The notes below the pieces were generated by a model. It was not told where the DNA came from, ran no database searches, and saw only the letters and a program-made list of their open reading frames with translations. Positions 1-11,872 of a stretch of DNA of 64,000 nt are shown here, in pieces; within the stretch, counting starts at the first letter, position 1, and each line of letters opens with the position of its first letter. Source of the DNA: Trichoplusia ni (taxonomy: Eukaryota; Arthropoda; Insecta; Lepidoptera; Noctuidae); contig NC_039480.1 in the NCBI RefSeq assembly GCF_003590095.1, positions 18,267,328-18,331,327 on the forward strand. Reading direction: 5' to 3'. The position numbers were made by a program, and so were the translations under genes.

Positions 1-60
1 CAATAATATTATGTAGTAATGACGTAAACTATGTTTACGTAGGTCTGCACAATACATAAA

Positions 61-600
61 AAATAGGGTCAAGTGGGAATCAGACTCGCGACACAGTGTT
101 CCGTCTAATTAGGCTTAAAACTCATATAACAAATTAATGGATTTAAACATCTAAATACCCACGATTTTAAATTTCACTCAATTCAAATTTTATCAAAATC
201 GGTCCAGCCGTTTTATAGTTGTAAATTGCATTGTCATTGGCTTTAAAGTCACCCTGAAAGAGCCTCAAAATTGAGTTCAACCGGAACGACAAAAATACAA
301 GAAAGTGAGTGTATACAACGTGGGAAAATAAGTCTGTTCAGTGACAAACAAATCTGTTGGTATCATATTTATGACGGAGCAACCGTTACTCTTAATTTTA
401 CAGTATTTGTTGTTATAGCAGTAAGTGTTAGCGTCAAAAATTTCAACAGTCTAACTATTATATATATATATTCATTTGATACGGGCTGGTGACCAACGCA
501 TGGGTAGACAGCTGGGATCCTCACTGTCTTAGGGTCCGGTTTTTTAATTCTACCCTTTGGGTAGGGAACCCTAAAAGTTATGGTCAGCTTGAGATAATTA
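61..600. repeat. Degraded lepidopteran interspersed repeat
   Basis: The left part resembles the very common lepidopteran element that reads roughly GTCAAGTGCGAGTCGGACTCGC (here GGGTCAAGTGGGAATCAGACTCGC near 68-91 in degraded form, followed by a GTTCCGTC block). The right part has the matching CCTTTGGGTAGGGAACCCTAAAA block near 555-578. A related fragment lies near 28075-28210. No coding capacity is visible. The family call rests on remembered sequence, not on a search, and the true ends may differ. Confidence 0.45.
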
Positions 601-2619
601 AATAGATTAAATATACCCAAAATTATTTCCGCAAGCCATGTTATATTTACAACACCAAAGTGTTTACTTCAAAAAACTAAGCTGGCTTTTGAAAAACAGT
701 TAAAATCGTACAATAACTGCTCATACATTTACGAAGCAGACAGTTTTGATATCAATAGACACTTTCTCTGGCAACAATAAGGTCATTTGCGATAAGACAA
801 AGCTGAATTTGTAATATTACAGTTAGCAAAGTCAAGCCAGACTAACTTATTCCTAATCCCTTTTTAGGTGAAACATCAAAAAATATTACTGAAACGTTTT
901 CTTAAAAACATGTCGCTCAGACTATTTTATACGAAATCACGAACCGAAAATTCTTTTAGCTATCTTTATATATTATTTTTTTAATATTTTATAAAAGGTT
1001 TATTGTTAAACATAATATAATAATTGTTTTTTACTGAGACAGTAGAAATCCCATAAACAGTTTCTTTTGTTTTTGTGCAACGAATGGCGCGTCTGTGGGA
1101 GCGATTGAGAGAATTATGTGAACAGGGAGTACAGCCGAAATCGGAATACCTATTACCTTCGAAAAATACATCGAATTGCGAAATTGTTCCGAGTAGAAAA
1201 GCCTTGAATAGCTGAATTTTATCATTACAATTATCCTACATATATTAGATTATACTGGGGTAGTTGTTTGAAAATGGTCATCCGTCCACTTTATAGTTTA
1301 ACTTTTAATATGTATTATATGTCCCGGGTAGCTGACTGGTGACTTGTGTCACTAGCCGAGGCTCGTGGCCGAAAGTCAGGACATAGTTATAACGGCAACA
1401 GAAATACCTAAACTGTGGAAACTTACCAGTTATAACGATTTATAAGAAACAGTCTTGTGGCGGACGGTTAGACGGACAAATTTCTAAATGGTCTGATGAA
1501 TACATAGTAATAGGGTTCCGATTTACCGTTCAGTTACGGTTACCAATAAAATAAAAAAATTGCCAATCAAATCTAATTCATAAAAATCTCATGTCACCGC
1601 TATACGAAGTTGAACTCTTCCGAAACGGCTCGATCGATTCGTAGCACTGAGGAGGTCTGAGAATAGAACAACATCTAGTTTTCAAAGCCCCATTTTTATA
1701 TTCTAAAGAACTATTTTTTTTTGCAAAACAACGTTTGCTGGAACATAGCAAGCCAGTGTGGGTATAATAGTATATAGGATGATGCGCCACATTACAAGCA
1801 CGTTAACAACCGATTAAGATAGTGCTATCAGGACAAAAGATCTATTGGAGGTAGGGTCAAATGAACAAACTCGTGTATCCATATGAAAATCATTTATTAC
1901 ATAATAACAATTCCGAGACACAATATCTTTCTCAGAATACATCTGATGACGCTGAACTTAATCTAATCGGTATAAATAGGGTCAAGGCGAGTTTCGAGAA
2001 AATTATACATTAGTATATTAATCTAAAAATATCACAGTCTTATCAATACATCGTTTACCGGAAGTACCTAGAACCCTTGTTTTTCTGACCCCAATGGATC
2101 AGGGCCCTCCCAGCTTTGCCTACTACGTCGGAACTAAACGAATTGATTCGTATAACTTCCCGTGAATAGTATTCATATTGTTGGCATATTTTTTTTTATC
2201 GCCTCCATCTGCTTGTAAGATCCATATAATTCTTTCTTACATCATTCCTTACTCTTAAATATTCTCGTTCAAGACCATTTCGGAAGCCCGCCGACATTCT
2301 CATGATTTGTTATGTTGATTATGTTAGCTTCCTTTATCCGTTTCTGTTTTTACCTACTTTGGCAAGTTGTTATTTTGGCTAGAAACAACCAATACAGATA
2401 GTCGGTTATTGCTCCATTTAAAAAATGTAATCTGTCCTTCGTATAGAATGTGTCAAATCAACGAGTTTTTGACAACTGTTTACATTCAAATTCTTTTTTA
2501 ACCAAGTAACATTGTCACTTGTTCCGTGTTTGAAATGCACATTGCACCTATGCAGGTAGAATTTTGAGGAGATCAATATATTTGGTAATAACCAGCTTCA
2601 GTTATCCTAAGAGTCCGCT
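601..2619. other. Intergenic region, no gene seen
   Basis: AT-rich sequence downstream of the lipase gene. Short ORFs on both strands (for example near 1031-1225 and 1578-1790, minus) have no recognisable domain, splice context or compositional bias. A GC-richer patch near 1322-1385 looks repeat-like but I cannot name it. Confidence 0.5.
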
Positions 2620-4056
2620 TCACTTGATGTTGAACCAGAAGGTGTTCATGTACTTGTTCACAGAGTCTACTACTTCATTATTCAGTAACCTTGGGGCGTC
2701 GATAGCCCACAGGTAGTCCAAATGATTGAACATCTCGTCTGGCACCAAAAACATGTCAGGTTTGGAAGGTAACTCCTCATAAAGTCTCTGCACGTCTCTT
2801 TCACTTGACAGCAAATCATTTTTGGACCAGAATAACTTGATAGGAAGAGTAACTTTACTCAGATCGTACTCCGGGGGCGAAGCGGTTCCATAAATTTTCT
2901 TATTCTTCAAATATCCATAATCGAACTGTTGGAATTTACCGGAGAGTATTTCTTGTGAAAAGTGTACCGCTGTCTTCCAAGATGTACCCGTGCCCAGATG
3001 TGCCAGAAACACGGGCAACAGAGTCTTATTAAACTGGCGCTCGTTAAAACCGCATAAATAGAAGACTACATTCTTGCAGATCAGAGAATCCATGTTGTCT
3101 CCATTGCAAGTACTTGAGATCTTTCCTAATGCTGAGTTTTTGGGTATGAACTCGTAGTTACCTTGCAGCATATCCAGATATGCCAAGTTGTTGGCGATCG
3201 GTGCCATGGACCTTAACGGAGATTTCATGTCCGACAGATAAACTACAGGCGCTAAGGCTAGTCCCGCCGTTAGAATTTTATTGTACTCAGGTCTGACAGC
3301 CAACATAGCGAAAAGTATGGTAGTACCCATTGAGTGTCCTATATAGGCAATCTTAGTATTTGCACCTTTCATTGATAGTATATAGTCAATGATCTTCGGG
3401 ACGTCATACATTGCTACATCATGCCAGGAGAAGTTCCAATAGGCTTTGGAGTCAGTTTTGTACGTCGTGTGATATTTTGAATACCTGTTACCTCGTATGT
3501 TAGTCATCCACACATCATAGCCAGCGTCAGCTAGGACATAAGCCAGTCCCTTCCCCGGACCATTCATAATCCAGTCAGCAGAGCTTGCGAACAATCCATG
3601 TTGGAGAAGAACAGTTTTTGACGACACGTTTCTGCTGTTTTTCGCGCGAGGAATCCGATGTACGTTGAGTACGTATCCTTGAGATACGACGGTGTGGGTC
3701 TCGCAAATATATCCATTCCTTGTGATTATCCCGGGAACTGACAACACGACATCCGGGTTGTCGAGTAGCGCATCAGCATCACCTGGGAAATATGGGTCAG
3801 CAGCATCTCTTCCTTTCTGTTTTATATCTTCGATGTAATCGTGAAAGTGATCGCTGATCACCTGTTGTTGCTCTTCAACATAATTGTCAACGGAATCCTT
3901 CATTTTGACTGCGTCGTTGTAACTCGTGGTGACGAAGGTCTTCATATTATCACTTTGTTCTTGAAAGAAGCTCTTGAACGTCGGTACTAGAGACCATGAC
4001 TCCGACGCGGCGGAGGTGGCCAAAACTACCAGGATAAGTGTAGTGGCGACGTGCAT
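2620..4056 (-). CDS. Secreted acid-lipase-family lipase (lipase 3 / gastric lipase-like)
   Basis: Alpha/beta-hydrolase of the neutral/acid lipase family, expected to hydrolyse acyl ester bonds of lipids outside the cell or in lysosomes. The open frame begins at 4104 (494 codons), but I choose the Met at 4056 because MHVATTLILVVLATSAASES follows it as a clean signal peptide. Counting from 4104, the catalytic triad is visible: Ser258 in GHSMG, Asp430 in FWSKND and His461 in FNHLDYLW; the oxyanion region is LLQHGLF near 166-172. Mature length is about 460 residues, a little long for the family. The extra length is an acidic, helix-prone stretch (about residues 42-97) between signal peptide and lipase domain. 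The gene is intronless. No neighbour suggests a pathway. Lepidopteran midgut carries many such lipases; substrate cannot be told from sequence. Confidence 0.9.
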   Translation of the reverse strand: MHVATTLILVVLATSAASESWSLVPTFKSFFQEQSDNMKTFVTTSYNDAVKMKDSVDNYVEEQQQVISDHFHDYIEDIKQKGRDAADPYFPGDADALLDNPDVVLSVPGIITRNGYICETHTVVSQGYVLNVHRIPRAKNSRNVSSKTVLLQHGLFASSADWIMNGPGKGLAYVLADAGYDVWMTNIRGNRYSKYHTTYKTDSKAYWNFSWHDVAMYDVPKIIDYILSMKGANTKIAYIGHSMGTTILFAMLAVRPEYNKILTAGLALAPVVYLSDMKSPLRSMAPIANNLAYLDMLQGNYEFIPKNSALGKISSTCNGDNMDSLICKNVVFYLCGFNERQFNKTLLPVFLAHLGTGTSWKTAVHFSQEILSGKFQQFDYGYLKNKKIYGTASPPEYDLSKVTLPIKLFWSKNDLLSSERDVQRLYEELPSKPDMFLVPDEMFNHLDYLWAIDAPRLLNNEVVDSVNKYMNTFWFNIK

Positions 4057-4104
4057 GTTGATAAGTTTACGATACAGACTGGCTGCGAGACACGGGACCA
4101 TCAA

Positions 4105-7100
4105 TAATATACTAAGTGTACTCGTCTGACCCCGGAGATGGGGTCACCACGTCACACGATAACATTGATATTGTTTAAAAAAATCACCCGTGTCCAACTT
4201 ATCTTTTGTGAAAATGTACATGCGCAAATTGTTTTGCACTGGGGTTTTGTTTTAATTGTTATTTGTTTTAAAACGTAAAACGATATTTATGACGCCTTAT
4301 AAAAATACTTGTTTTTTATATTAGTTTAATGGTTTACCAAGTAACACTTTATGAAATTCAGCAATATAAATGTCACCACCTCACTTTCTCACCCTTCACT
4401 GTTTTTTAGTGCTCTTGTTATAAGACTAAATCACAACAAACCCGATGATATAGTTACCAACATGATAATCATCATAATATGAAATACAGACATGTTTAAG
4501 AATACCTCATACTTATGCAATGTTGCTAGACAAGTGTCTCTGTGTGAGATGTAATACGCGTGCTCATGTAAACCGTGTCTAGTTGTAACTGTGTGTGTGT
4601 TTATGAGTAGTAACATTGTATGCTCGTAGTGTGGTGATGATACGTCATTTGTTTACAAATGGTGTCTGTAACCATGCTGCAAGATACTTCAGCACTATGG
4701 GTTTTCTTTGCCCTCATCTCAACGATCAATATTGACGAAGATAAACTGCTTTAAAGTATAGAAGAAACGCTTGTGACGCAAAGACTTCTCAAAAATGATG
4801 CACAGAAGTGACGTCACGTGTTACACTGTAATTCGATCAATACATGTTTGCGAGACAAAATAAAATATACGAATTAATTACTTTACTTCGTTTATCTATG
4901 TATATTTCGCTAATTCATTAAAAGGTGCTATTAATGTAGTGTTCACATTTTCACGTCTATGTATCTGGCTACTTACAATATTTTGAGACAACGTTGGCAA
5001 GAAATTTATTCATCTTATGTGGGCGCCCCTCTGATTCAAGTGCAAAAAAGTGCGAATTTAGTTTTTAACCAACTTCATCTCAGTTCAACACAATAACCCG
5101 ATTCACCTTCCACTTAGCGCGCATATTGTAAGTGCTCTCCAGCTCCACGCGTTCGTAGAGAACAACCCAGGATTGGATCTGTTTGCTGATGAATGGGAGA
5201 GAATGTTAGAATGCTTGCTATATTTAGAATATGCTGAGTAACAGAATATATATATTTTTTTGCTTTTTATTGTGTTTATTGTATTTTTTAAATTTAATTT
5301 ACTGTAAATTGCCAATGCTGTAGATAAATAAAGTTTCTTACCTAGCTACTCGTTGACTTTGTGTAGTATATAATACACAACATGGGCTAATCTTGACGAT
5401 GGAACATCGTGACACATTAGCAATTAGTACAGAGTTCAAAAACCTTTAATTCTCTGTATTAATAAGGTGTTTTCCTGTCGTAAAAGAAACAGATTGGAAG
5501 TAATTAATTACAGTATTTATTTTATATTGTTTACGATCTTACGTCAATGCGAAAGTGCTATTACAATCGAACTTTATACTTTGATAATAATGTTTATAAA
5601 TATATGTAAGGCAAGTCAGTGGTCCCAAATGTTTAAGGACTATATTGAAGTGAGGTTATAAAATAGGGCTTGGGAATCATCAATTGCGAGTATTATTAGA
5701 ATTTAAAGAAGGAGATTTATCAATTAATTTATTAGTGGCTGTTGCCCGCGGGTCCGCCCTCTTCAAATCGAAAATTACCCCACAAAAACACAAAATTAAG
5801 ATAAAAACTAGTGGTTTTTGCGTGAAAGACGATCAAACATCCATAAAGCCAAACATAAAAACATTCATGTTTAAAATATTAGTAGGAATTTTCAAAGCTC
5901 GCATAACTCTAAATTATTTCATTCTGCGTTCTCGAGAACGACCCTGTATATACTAATCCGCCTAATGAACTACTACACCACCACGGTATTTTCTCAACTA
6001 ACTATAATTTTGTAACTACTCACGATTACAAGGTAAATCTCTTAGTTTATACTTACCGTTGTGTAGGTAAGTTCTTTAGGCGCAATTAGCGAGAGCGACA
6101 TTTACCGTGGTTAAATTAATACGTACATGGTTTTGTGTAAAGCTAATCGCTTCTCTTTGAACGATTTTAACAGTAATTAAATAAGAGAAAATGTTTGGTT
6201 ACACAGAACCTTCGGGTGGTGAATGTGATAAAATGTAAGATAAGCGTTGCCTTATTGCTATTGTTAAAAGAAATTTTAATTATTTAGGATTTTTAGAGAA
6301 AGATATAGATTTTCCTCCTTTTTACTATTTCTGATTAATAATATAGTACGTAGTTAGTATTAATTTTAGTAGATTTAAAGTCGATATAAAATAATGTTGA
6401 AAATTTGTATAGATATAAGTGTTTAAATAGTTTTAATATTACTTTAACTGTCGCATTAGGTGGTACTTACCTGTAAAGATAGTTTTAAGTTGGTGAACTA
6501 AAATAAATAAAAAATAAAAATTTCGTTGCGGGTTCCAAGGCAGATAACCGTTTTCCCTGGAACACATCGAGCTTAAGTGATTCGTTGGTTTCATTCTAGA
6601 TCCTGGCTTACAGACCAAAAAAGATGTATAGAAACTGAATCTCCCTCATCTAGTGATCGCGAAAATTATTTTAGCAAAAAGTGACTTTTTAAGTGAGAAG
6701 ACGGAAGAAGTAGAAATGAGACGCAAATGAATCGTAGTAAGGAATCTCTCTTCTAAAATTTCTGACAACGTAAGTGCATGTTTTTTGAAAATAATGTTGT
6801 TCCGATATGACGCTTGACAAGGACTTACTAAGTACCAGGTTTGGATAACAATAAATAAAACTAACAACATTAAACAGATATCGATTATTTTATTTTCTAT
6901 AAATTTTGTTAGAAAATACAAATATTTGTAAAATATATTCATTAATATAATTTTAATAAATAGTTAATATACCTTTGAAATAATGATAAATCGACTTTAG
7001 TCGTAAAATAAATTAAAATATATATAGATAAAGAACTAATAAATAAAGTAAAATGAATAAAAAAATAAAAGCTAAGAAATCAGTTGCCAAATTATGCACT

Positions 7101-7514
7101 TCTATTATAATAGTAAGGCAACTATAAACAGTGATTTATGAGCAAATCTGTCTGATATAATTTGAGCGCTCGATACGAATTTGTCAAGTTATATAAGCTG
7201 ACTAGCTGTTGCCCGCGACCTGGTCTGCGTGGTTAGAAGATATAAGTTAGGAATTTTTGAACGGAAGCCCTCGAAGATAAATAATTTTCCCTGTCGATTA
7301 TTTTAAATGGAAAATTGATGTGGCAAGTATCTCTGAGGGCCTACTGCCAAATTTCCAAGTAATAATTATAGGAGATATCTAAGTGAGACGGTATATGACA
7401 ACAACGTAGAACAGCGTCTTCTCCACAACTTCAAAAATATTACTTAAATGTTTCGGTAGCTCCCCTGGATAGATAAACCATGTAAAGATATGTTTGATAA
7501 GGTTAGGAGGTCCG
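4105..7514. other. Intergenic region, no gene seen
   Basis: AT-rich spacer between the lipase promoter side and the 3' end of the Cys-cluster gene. Small ORFs at 5103-5315, 5467-5661, 5684-5956 and 6646-6942 show no domain, conserved motif or splice logic. A GTTGCCCGCGGGTCCGCCC block near 5741-5759 resembles a worn Helitron-type end. Confidence 0.5.
7199..7320 (-). repeat. Truncated Lep1-like Helitron copy (3' end fragment)
   Basis: Reads ACTAGCTGTTGCCCGCGACC and then a TTAGAAGATATAAGTTAGGAA block and an ACGGAAGCCCTCGAAGAT block, shared with copies near 42329-42610 and 57294-57557. On the minus strand it ends in GGGCAACAGCTAG, the CTRR-type terminus expected of Helitrons. Only the terminal ~120 bp is recognisable here. 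Confidence 0.6.
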
Positions 7515-9359
7515 TCACGGCTTATCATACATGATGCGCATGATGTGGTGGTCCGTCTTGACGCGCGCGTCGAACTCCCGCATGTCGGTGCGTCGTCGCG
7601 CCACGCGCTCCGCGTCGTGCAGCACGTACTCGCGCACGCCGCACGGGCAGCACGCGCAGCACTCGCAGAACGCGCAACAGGCTTTCACTGCACCCCAAGC
7701 TCCTATAATTAGATAAAATAAATCCAAGTTACTGTATTGACAGAGATTTTCTTTACAAAAGTGCCTTTGCATGAAAGAACGCTTCAAAGGGCACTTTTGG
7801 GAAAAATTTCCTTGCTTTTGTGATTTCAGTCTTTATAGACCTGAACCACACACAGCTAAGATACAGTTGCCTGTCACTATATTCAGCCATTATGTAACAC
7901 TTTTAGTCAGTCATGATCTATGGCGCCCTGAATTTTTTGTTAATCAAGATTCGAATCTGGCCGCAGTATAGCAAGTCTAACTACAAATTTGACTTAGATA
8001 ATATATTGTTACAGCAATTGGTTTATTTATTTATTTAATACAGCAATTTTTACTTACTTTAATCAATAGCATGACCCATTTTATAGAAATCGTCAAATAA
8101 GCGCGTGTGCCGCACAGTGGAGTAGCACAAGATTTCGATTTAATAGAAGGTAATAAGCACTCAATGTTGAAACAGCTCTGCCTTAATCACCGTACCTAGC
8201 GCCTTAGCCTTCTCCGCGTACTCGAGGTATGGCGTCTCGACGGAGACGTCGACGGGCGCCTGGCAGATGCGCACGACCTGCGGCACGCGCAGCGAGTTGC
8301 GCTCGTTGATGGTGATGCGACGCGTACGCCCAAACAGCGGGCACGGACTGTTCGGGTACACTTTCTGTAATCAACCGTGATTAGAACATGTGAATATGTT
8401 AATATACAGATGGGTATGCCGGGACGCCACGGAAGGCTGGAATTAGAAGTTTAAGTTTAGAAGTTAGTAGTTCTTCCTCTCCTCCAAACCTTGCTATACC
8501 CGACAGGGTGACATTTGTCCATTAGATTAAAGAGTATTTATGCAAAAAAAATGATATTTTTATGGATGCTTTAGTATGCTTAAATGCCCAATACCTCTTC
8601 CTGATCTACTGGCAGTAATTAGTTGGGATGGTGATTACTTATTCACAAGGAAATGCAATGAATGATGATGTTTGAAAAAATCGATCAAATGATGAATTGC
8701 TTTCACAACACTTTAGTACTGGGGCGACTAGAAATTCAGGTGGCAAATGGGAACTCGTTCATATTTTATTAAAAACAAACATACCGAAGGCCATCTTTTG
8801 AAGCAGAGAGGGAGAGGTTTCCTTTCCAGCAGCAGTTCTGCCGACGTGTTCTGTATCTGCCCTTTCCACTCACGTCTCCGACTCTTGCAGATCGGTCGGC
8901 ATCTGAAGGAGTTCAATAGGACTTATATTGCTATTGTCTACTACAGTTAGGTATTGATTTATTATAGGCATTCGACTCTTCATATTAGTAAAGAGTAAGA
9001 TTTACTTCAAAATAAATTATTTCACAGTCACATTGTGATTGATTAAGGTCTCGGTACGCTTACGCGTTGGTAAACAATTTTATTATCATTCCAATATCGT
9101 TATTTAAAATTTCACTTGATGATTTTTCGATGTTATGCGTCTGTCAGGTATCTAGTCTAAGCTCACACTTCTTTATTATCAACGTTTATTTAACTAGCTT
9201 AACAAATTATCTGCAATATTATTGACGAAGCTACTTTTGAACACCCCTTTTGTATGATAAAAGTTTAATATAAATTAGTTTATAACAGTTTAAAACACAT
9301 TACTTGCATAGGTCCTCAGTTTCCTTGGGGTCCCGTTTAGTTTTCGGTAATTGTATCAT
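7515..9359 (-). CDS. Unrecognised 176-aa protein with C-terminal cysteine cluster (four exons, reconstructed)
   Basis: Four exons join in one frame on the minus strand: 9359-9304, 8902-8785, 8364-8196 and 7702-7515. Introns begin GTAATG, GTATGT and GTACGG and end in AG; the exon sum is 531 nt, exactly 176 codons plus stop. The protein starts MIQLPKTKRDPKETEDLC, then a Cys/Arg patch (CRPICKSRRREW), a middle part with PNSPCPLFGRTRR and RVPQVVRICQ, and from residue 123 the cluster CCAFCECCACCPC, with a charged tail ending RIMYDKP. There is no signal peptide. The cluster could bind metal or be palmitoylated; this is inference. I recognise no family. An AG just upstream of the start Met could be the acceptor of an upstream exon, so the true 5' end is uncertain. 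Confidence 0.7.
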
Positions 9360-11872
9360 TTCCTATAAAAATAATTTAAAAGTTCAACTAAACCGGGAAG
9401 AATTATAAAGGTGACATTTATTTTGACGGATTTTTTGGGTGTAAATATGTTGGTGTAGTTTTGTTTAAAACCTTTTTGCTCATTGTTGGTAATCAAAAGA
9501 AGTTCAGTCGCGAAGAGATTCTTATGTTGTACTTTTTACAGCAGCGTCAAATGGAGGTATTATGTAACATCTAAATCAAAAGGCTTTATTTGAAGTATCC
9601 CTTTTGAAAGCATTAAAAATTAATAATACTCCAGTTTGTATCAACATTATTCTTTTAGAGAGAAACGACAAAAAGCTCCTTAAAACTTTTGAAACAAAAA
9701 CGGTGTTATGGTAAGCATGTAACAACAAAGCAAGTCAGAAAAAATTCAATAAAAGAAAAATAAGAGAAAAATTCCATCAAACGAAAAGAAAAGGAATTTG
9801 TACGAAATGTAAGGCACAAAAATACGAATACAAATGAAGAGATAATTACTGACATAGTTTATTTAATTATGACTCATTTCAAAATTGACTTTATTATTTT
9901 TCTTCACAATTTATAAATGAACGAATTGCATTGTATTTCCTGGATGAAATAAGTCAATTAACCCTCTTATATTTTCCCATTATGAATGAAATCAAAAAGG
10001 CCCTTTAACCTATTTAATTGGCACGCCTCCATTGAATATGGTCTGCTAAGAAAGAGCGGCTCGAGACCTCATCAAAGAAACACCAAATTTGTAATTAAAA
10101 AGTTTTAATTCCCTGTCGTTTTGTGTTATCATTGTTCCCGTGACGCTATTTACGGCTTTTAAAGTCCTTTACGTAATAATTCGAAAAGGCTTTACAATTA
10201 ACCTAACCTAGCAACTTTGTTTGTCGATCTTCGTGCTCGTATGTACCTACACTACCTACTCATTATTTTACGAATAAGAAATTGAATTAAAAAACCAACA
10301 CTGAATAAACGAAGTTACCCTGTCATAATACCAAGTAAAGTATTCCCCATACTTCATAAACTATCATGTTAATGAAATTTAATCGCACATAATTACATGC
10401 GGTACCGGAACGCGGTCGGTGGCGTTCCCGCCAATTTCCTATAATTATCGGGTGGGAGCGCGGGAAATCAGGTTTGCGGTCGCCTCCGCCGGCGCCACGG
10501 TCGCGCCAATCTCATTTGTGCTCGAGACGCCGAAGAGGACGCACGTCCTATCTATCTAGATTGAATTAAATTATCATTGTTATTAGCTCTTATACTTGCC
10601 CTAAGTGTGGATAAATGCAGGCCTTACTCGATAAGCTGGGGAAAATAAGTGGTGTTGCCACACTCCATACTAAAGCTTAGAATAAAAAAAAACCTTGCCA
10701 ATAGAAAGTAATACTTTTTTGAAGCAAAGTACTCATACTCTAATATAATTAAATATTGAGAATACCAACTCAAAGATATGCACGACCGAATCTATGTTCA
10801 CCTATTTCGGATGTAGCGTAAATAAAATAGCACCTAAACCTCACTTGTATAAATTACTCCCGCCATACAATTAGCACGACATGTAGGAATGTTCGTATCG
10901 GATCCCATCCCGACAGGACAATTCGCTAATGTGAGCACATCCTAAATGCCGCCAGCAACTGCACATCAATTTGGATAGGTCGGCACATACCAAACGGTTT
11001 TCCAACCCTGTTACCTCGCGAGCTCAAATCAATATTATCATTTGATTTAGAGCGGCACTTGTTTCGTGGTACGAGTATTTTGCTATTAGGTTTGATGGAC
11101 CACCATTATTTGATGATATAAATTATAAACCTTAAATTGTGTCTGATGGAATTCTCAGAGTATATTTTTGGTTTGGTAATTTAAGGTATCTCAAGATTCA
11201 ATTCCCGTAAGGTGACGAAAAAACTTAAACAATTAAAATGGACAAAAACTTCTTGAAAAACAAAACACGTCCAGTAATTCATTATTTCACGAACAGTTAA
11301 CTGCATTGTCATAATGAGAAGTGTGTTGAACATTTCCGTTCTGTAACAAGGTGCGAGTGATTGCATGAAGACCTATTGTCCTCTCCTCGACCTTACATAA
11401 CACCGTGCAAAAACAGATTCAATCAAAAACCTCATTATTTTGTTTTTGACGATATTATACCCCGCCCAAACTGCGTGCCCAGATCAAAATACCATTTATT
11501 GTCAACTGTTAAATCTTTTATTTTATTGCTTTATGTAATCGGAGACATTTTCTCTTATTTCTTTTTATAAAGTTATTTGAAATGACTTTGTAGATGTTAC
11601 TGCTGTGTCATTTGCACTTCAAGTTAAATAAAAAGCGATGAGCAATATTCTGTAGTTTTGCGTCTTGTATAATATAATATTAGATATTGAAGTCTAAGTA
11701 TGATGTCTGTTTCAGAGCTTAAATAAAGTTAGCAATGCTGTAAGTAATATCTCAACCAAAGGGGTCATCTTGAAATAAAACATCTCAAAAGCTCGTCCAT
11801 CCTCTTTGCTAAAAAATACCTCTTTTCTGACAATCTATGATAATCTTGTCAAATTAAAATGTCTTACAAGAA
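9360..11872. other. Intergenic region with a short GC-rich island
   Basis: Mostly AT-rich with no supported gene. ORFs at 11181-11366 (minus) and 11361-11570 (plus) are short and featureless. A GC-rich, CpG-containing patch at about 10398-10552 stands out from its surroundings and could be a promoter, an unmasked repeat or a conserved element; nothing in sequence decides between these. Confidence 0.45.

Noticed and set aside
5733..5800. Possible Helitron end (GTTGCCCGCGGGTCCGCC)
   Set aside because: Only a short block resembles the Lep1-like end; the sequence after it does not match the other copies, so it is not listed as an element.
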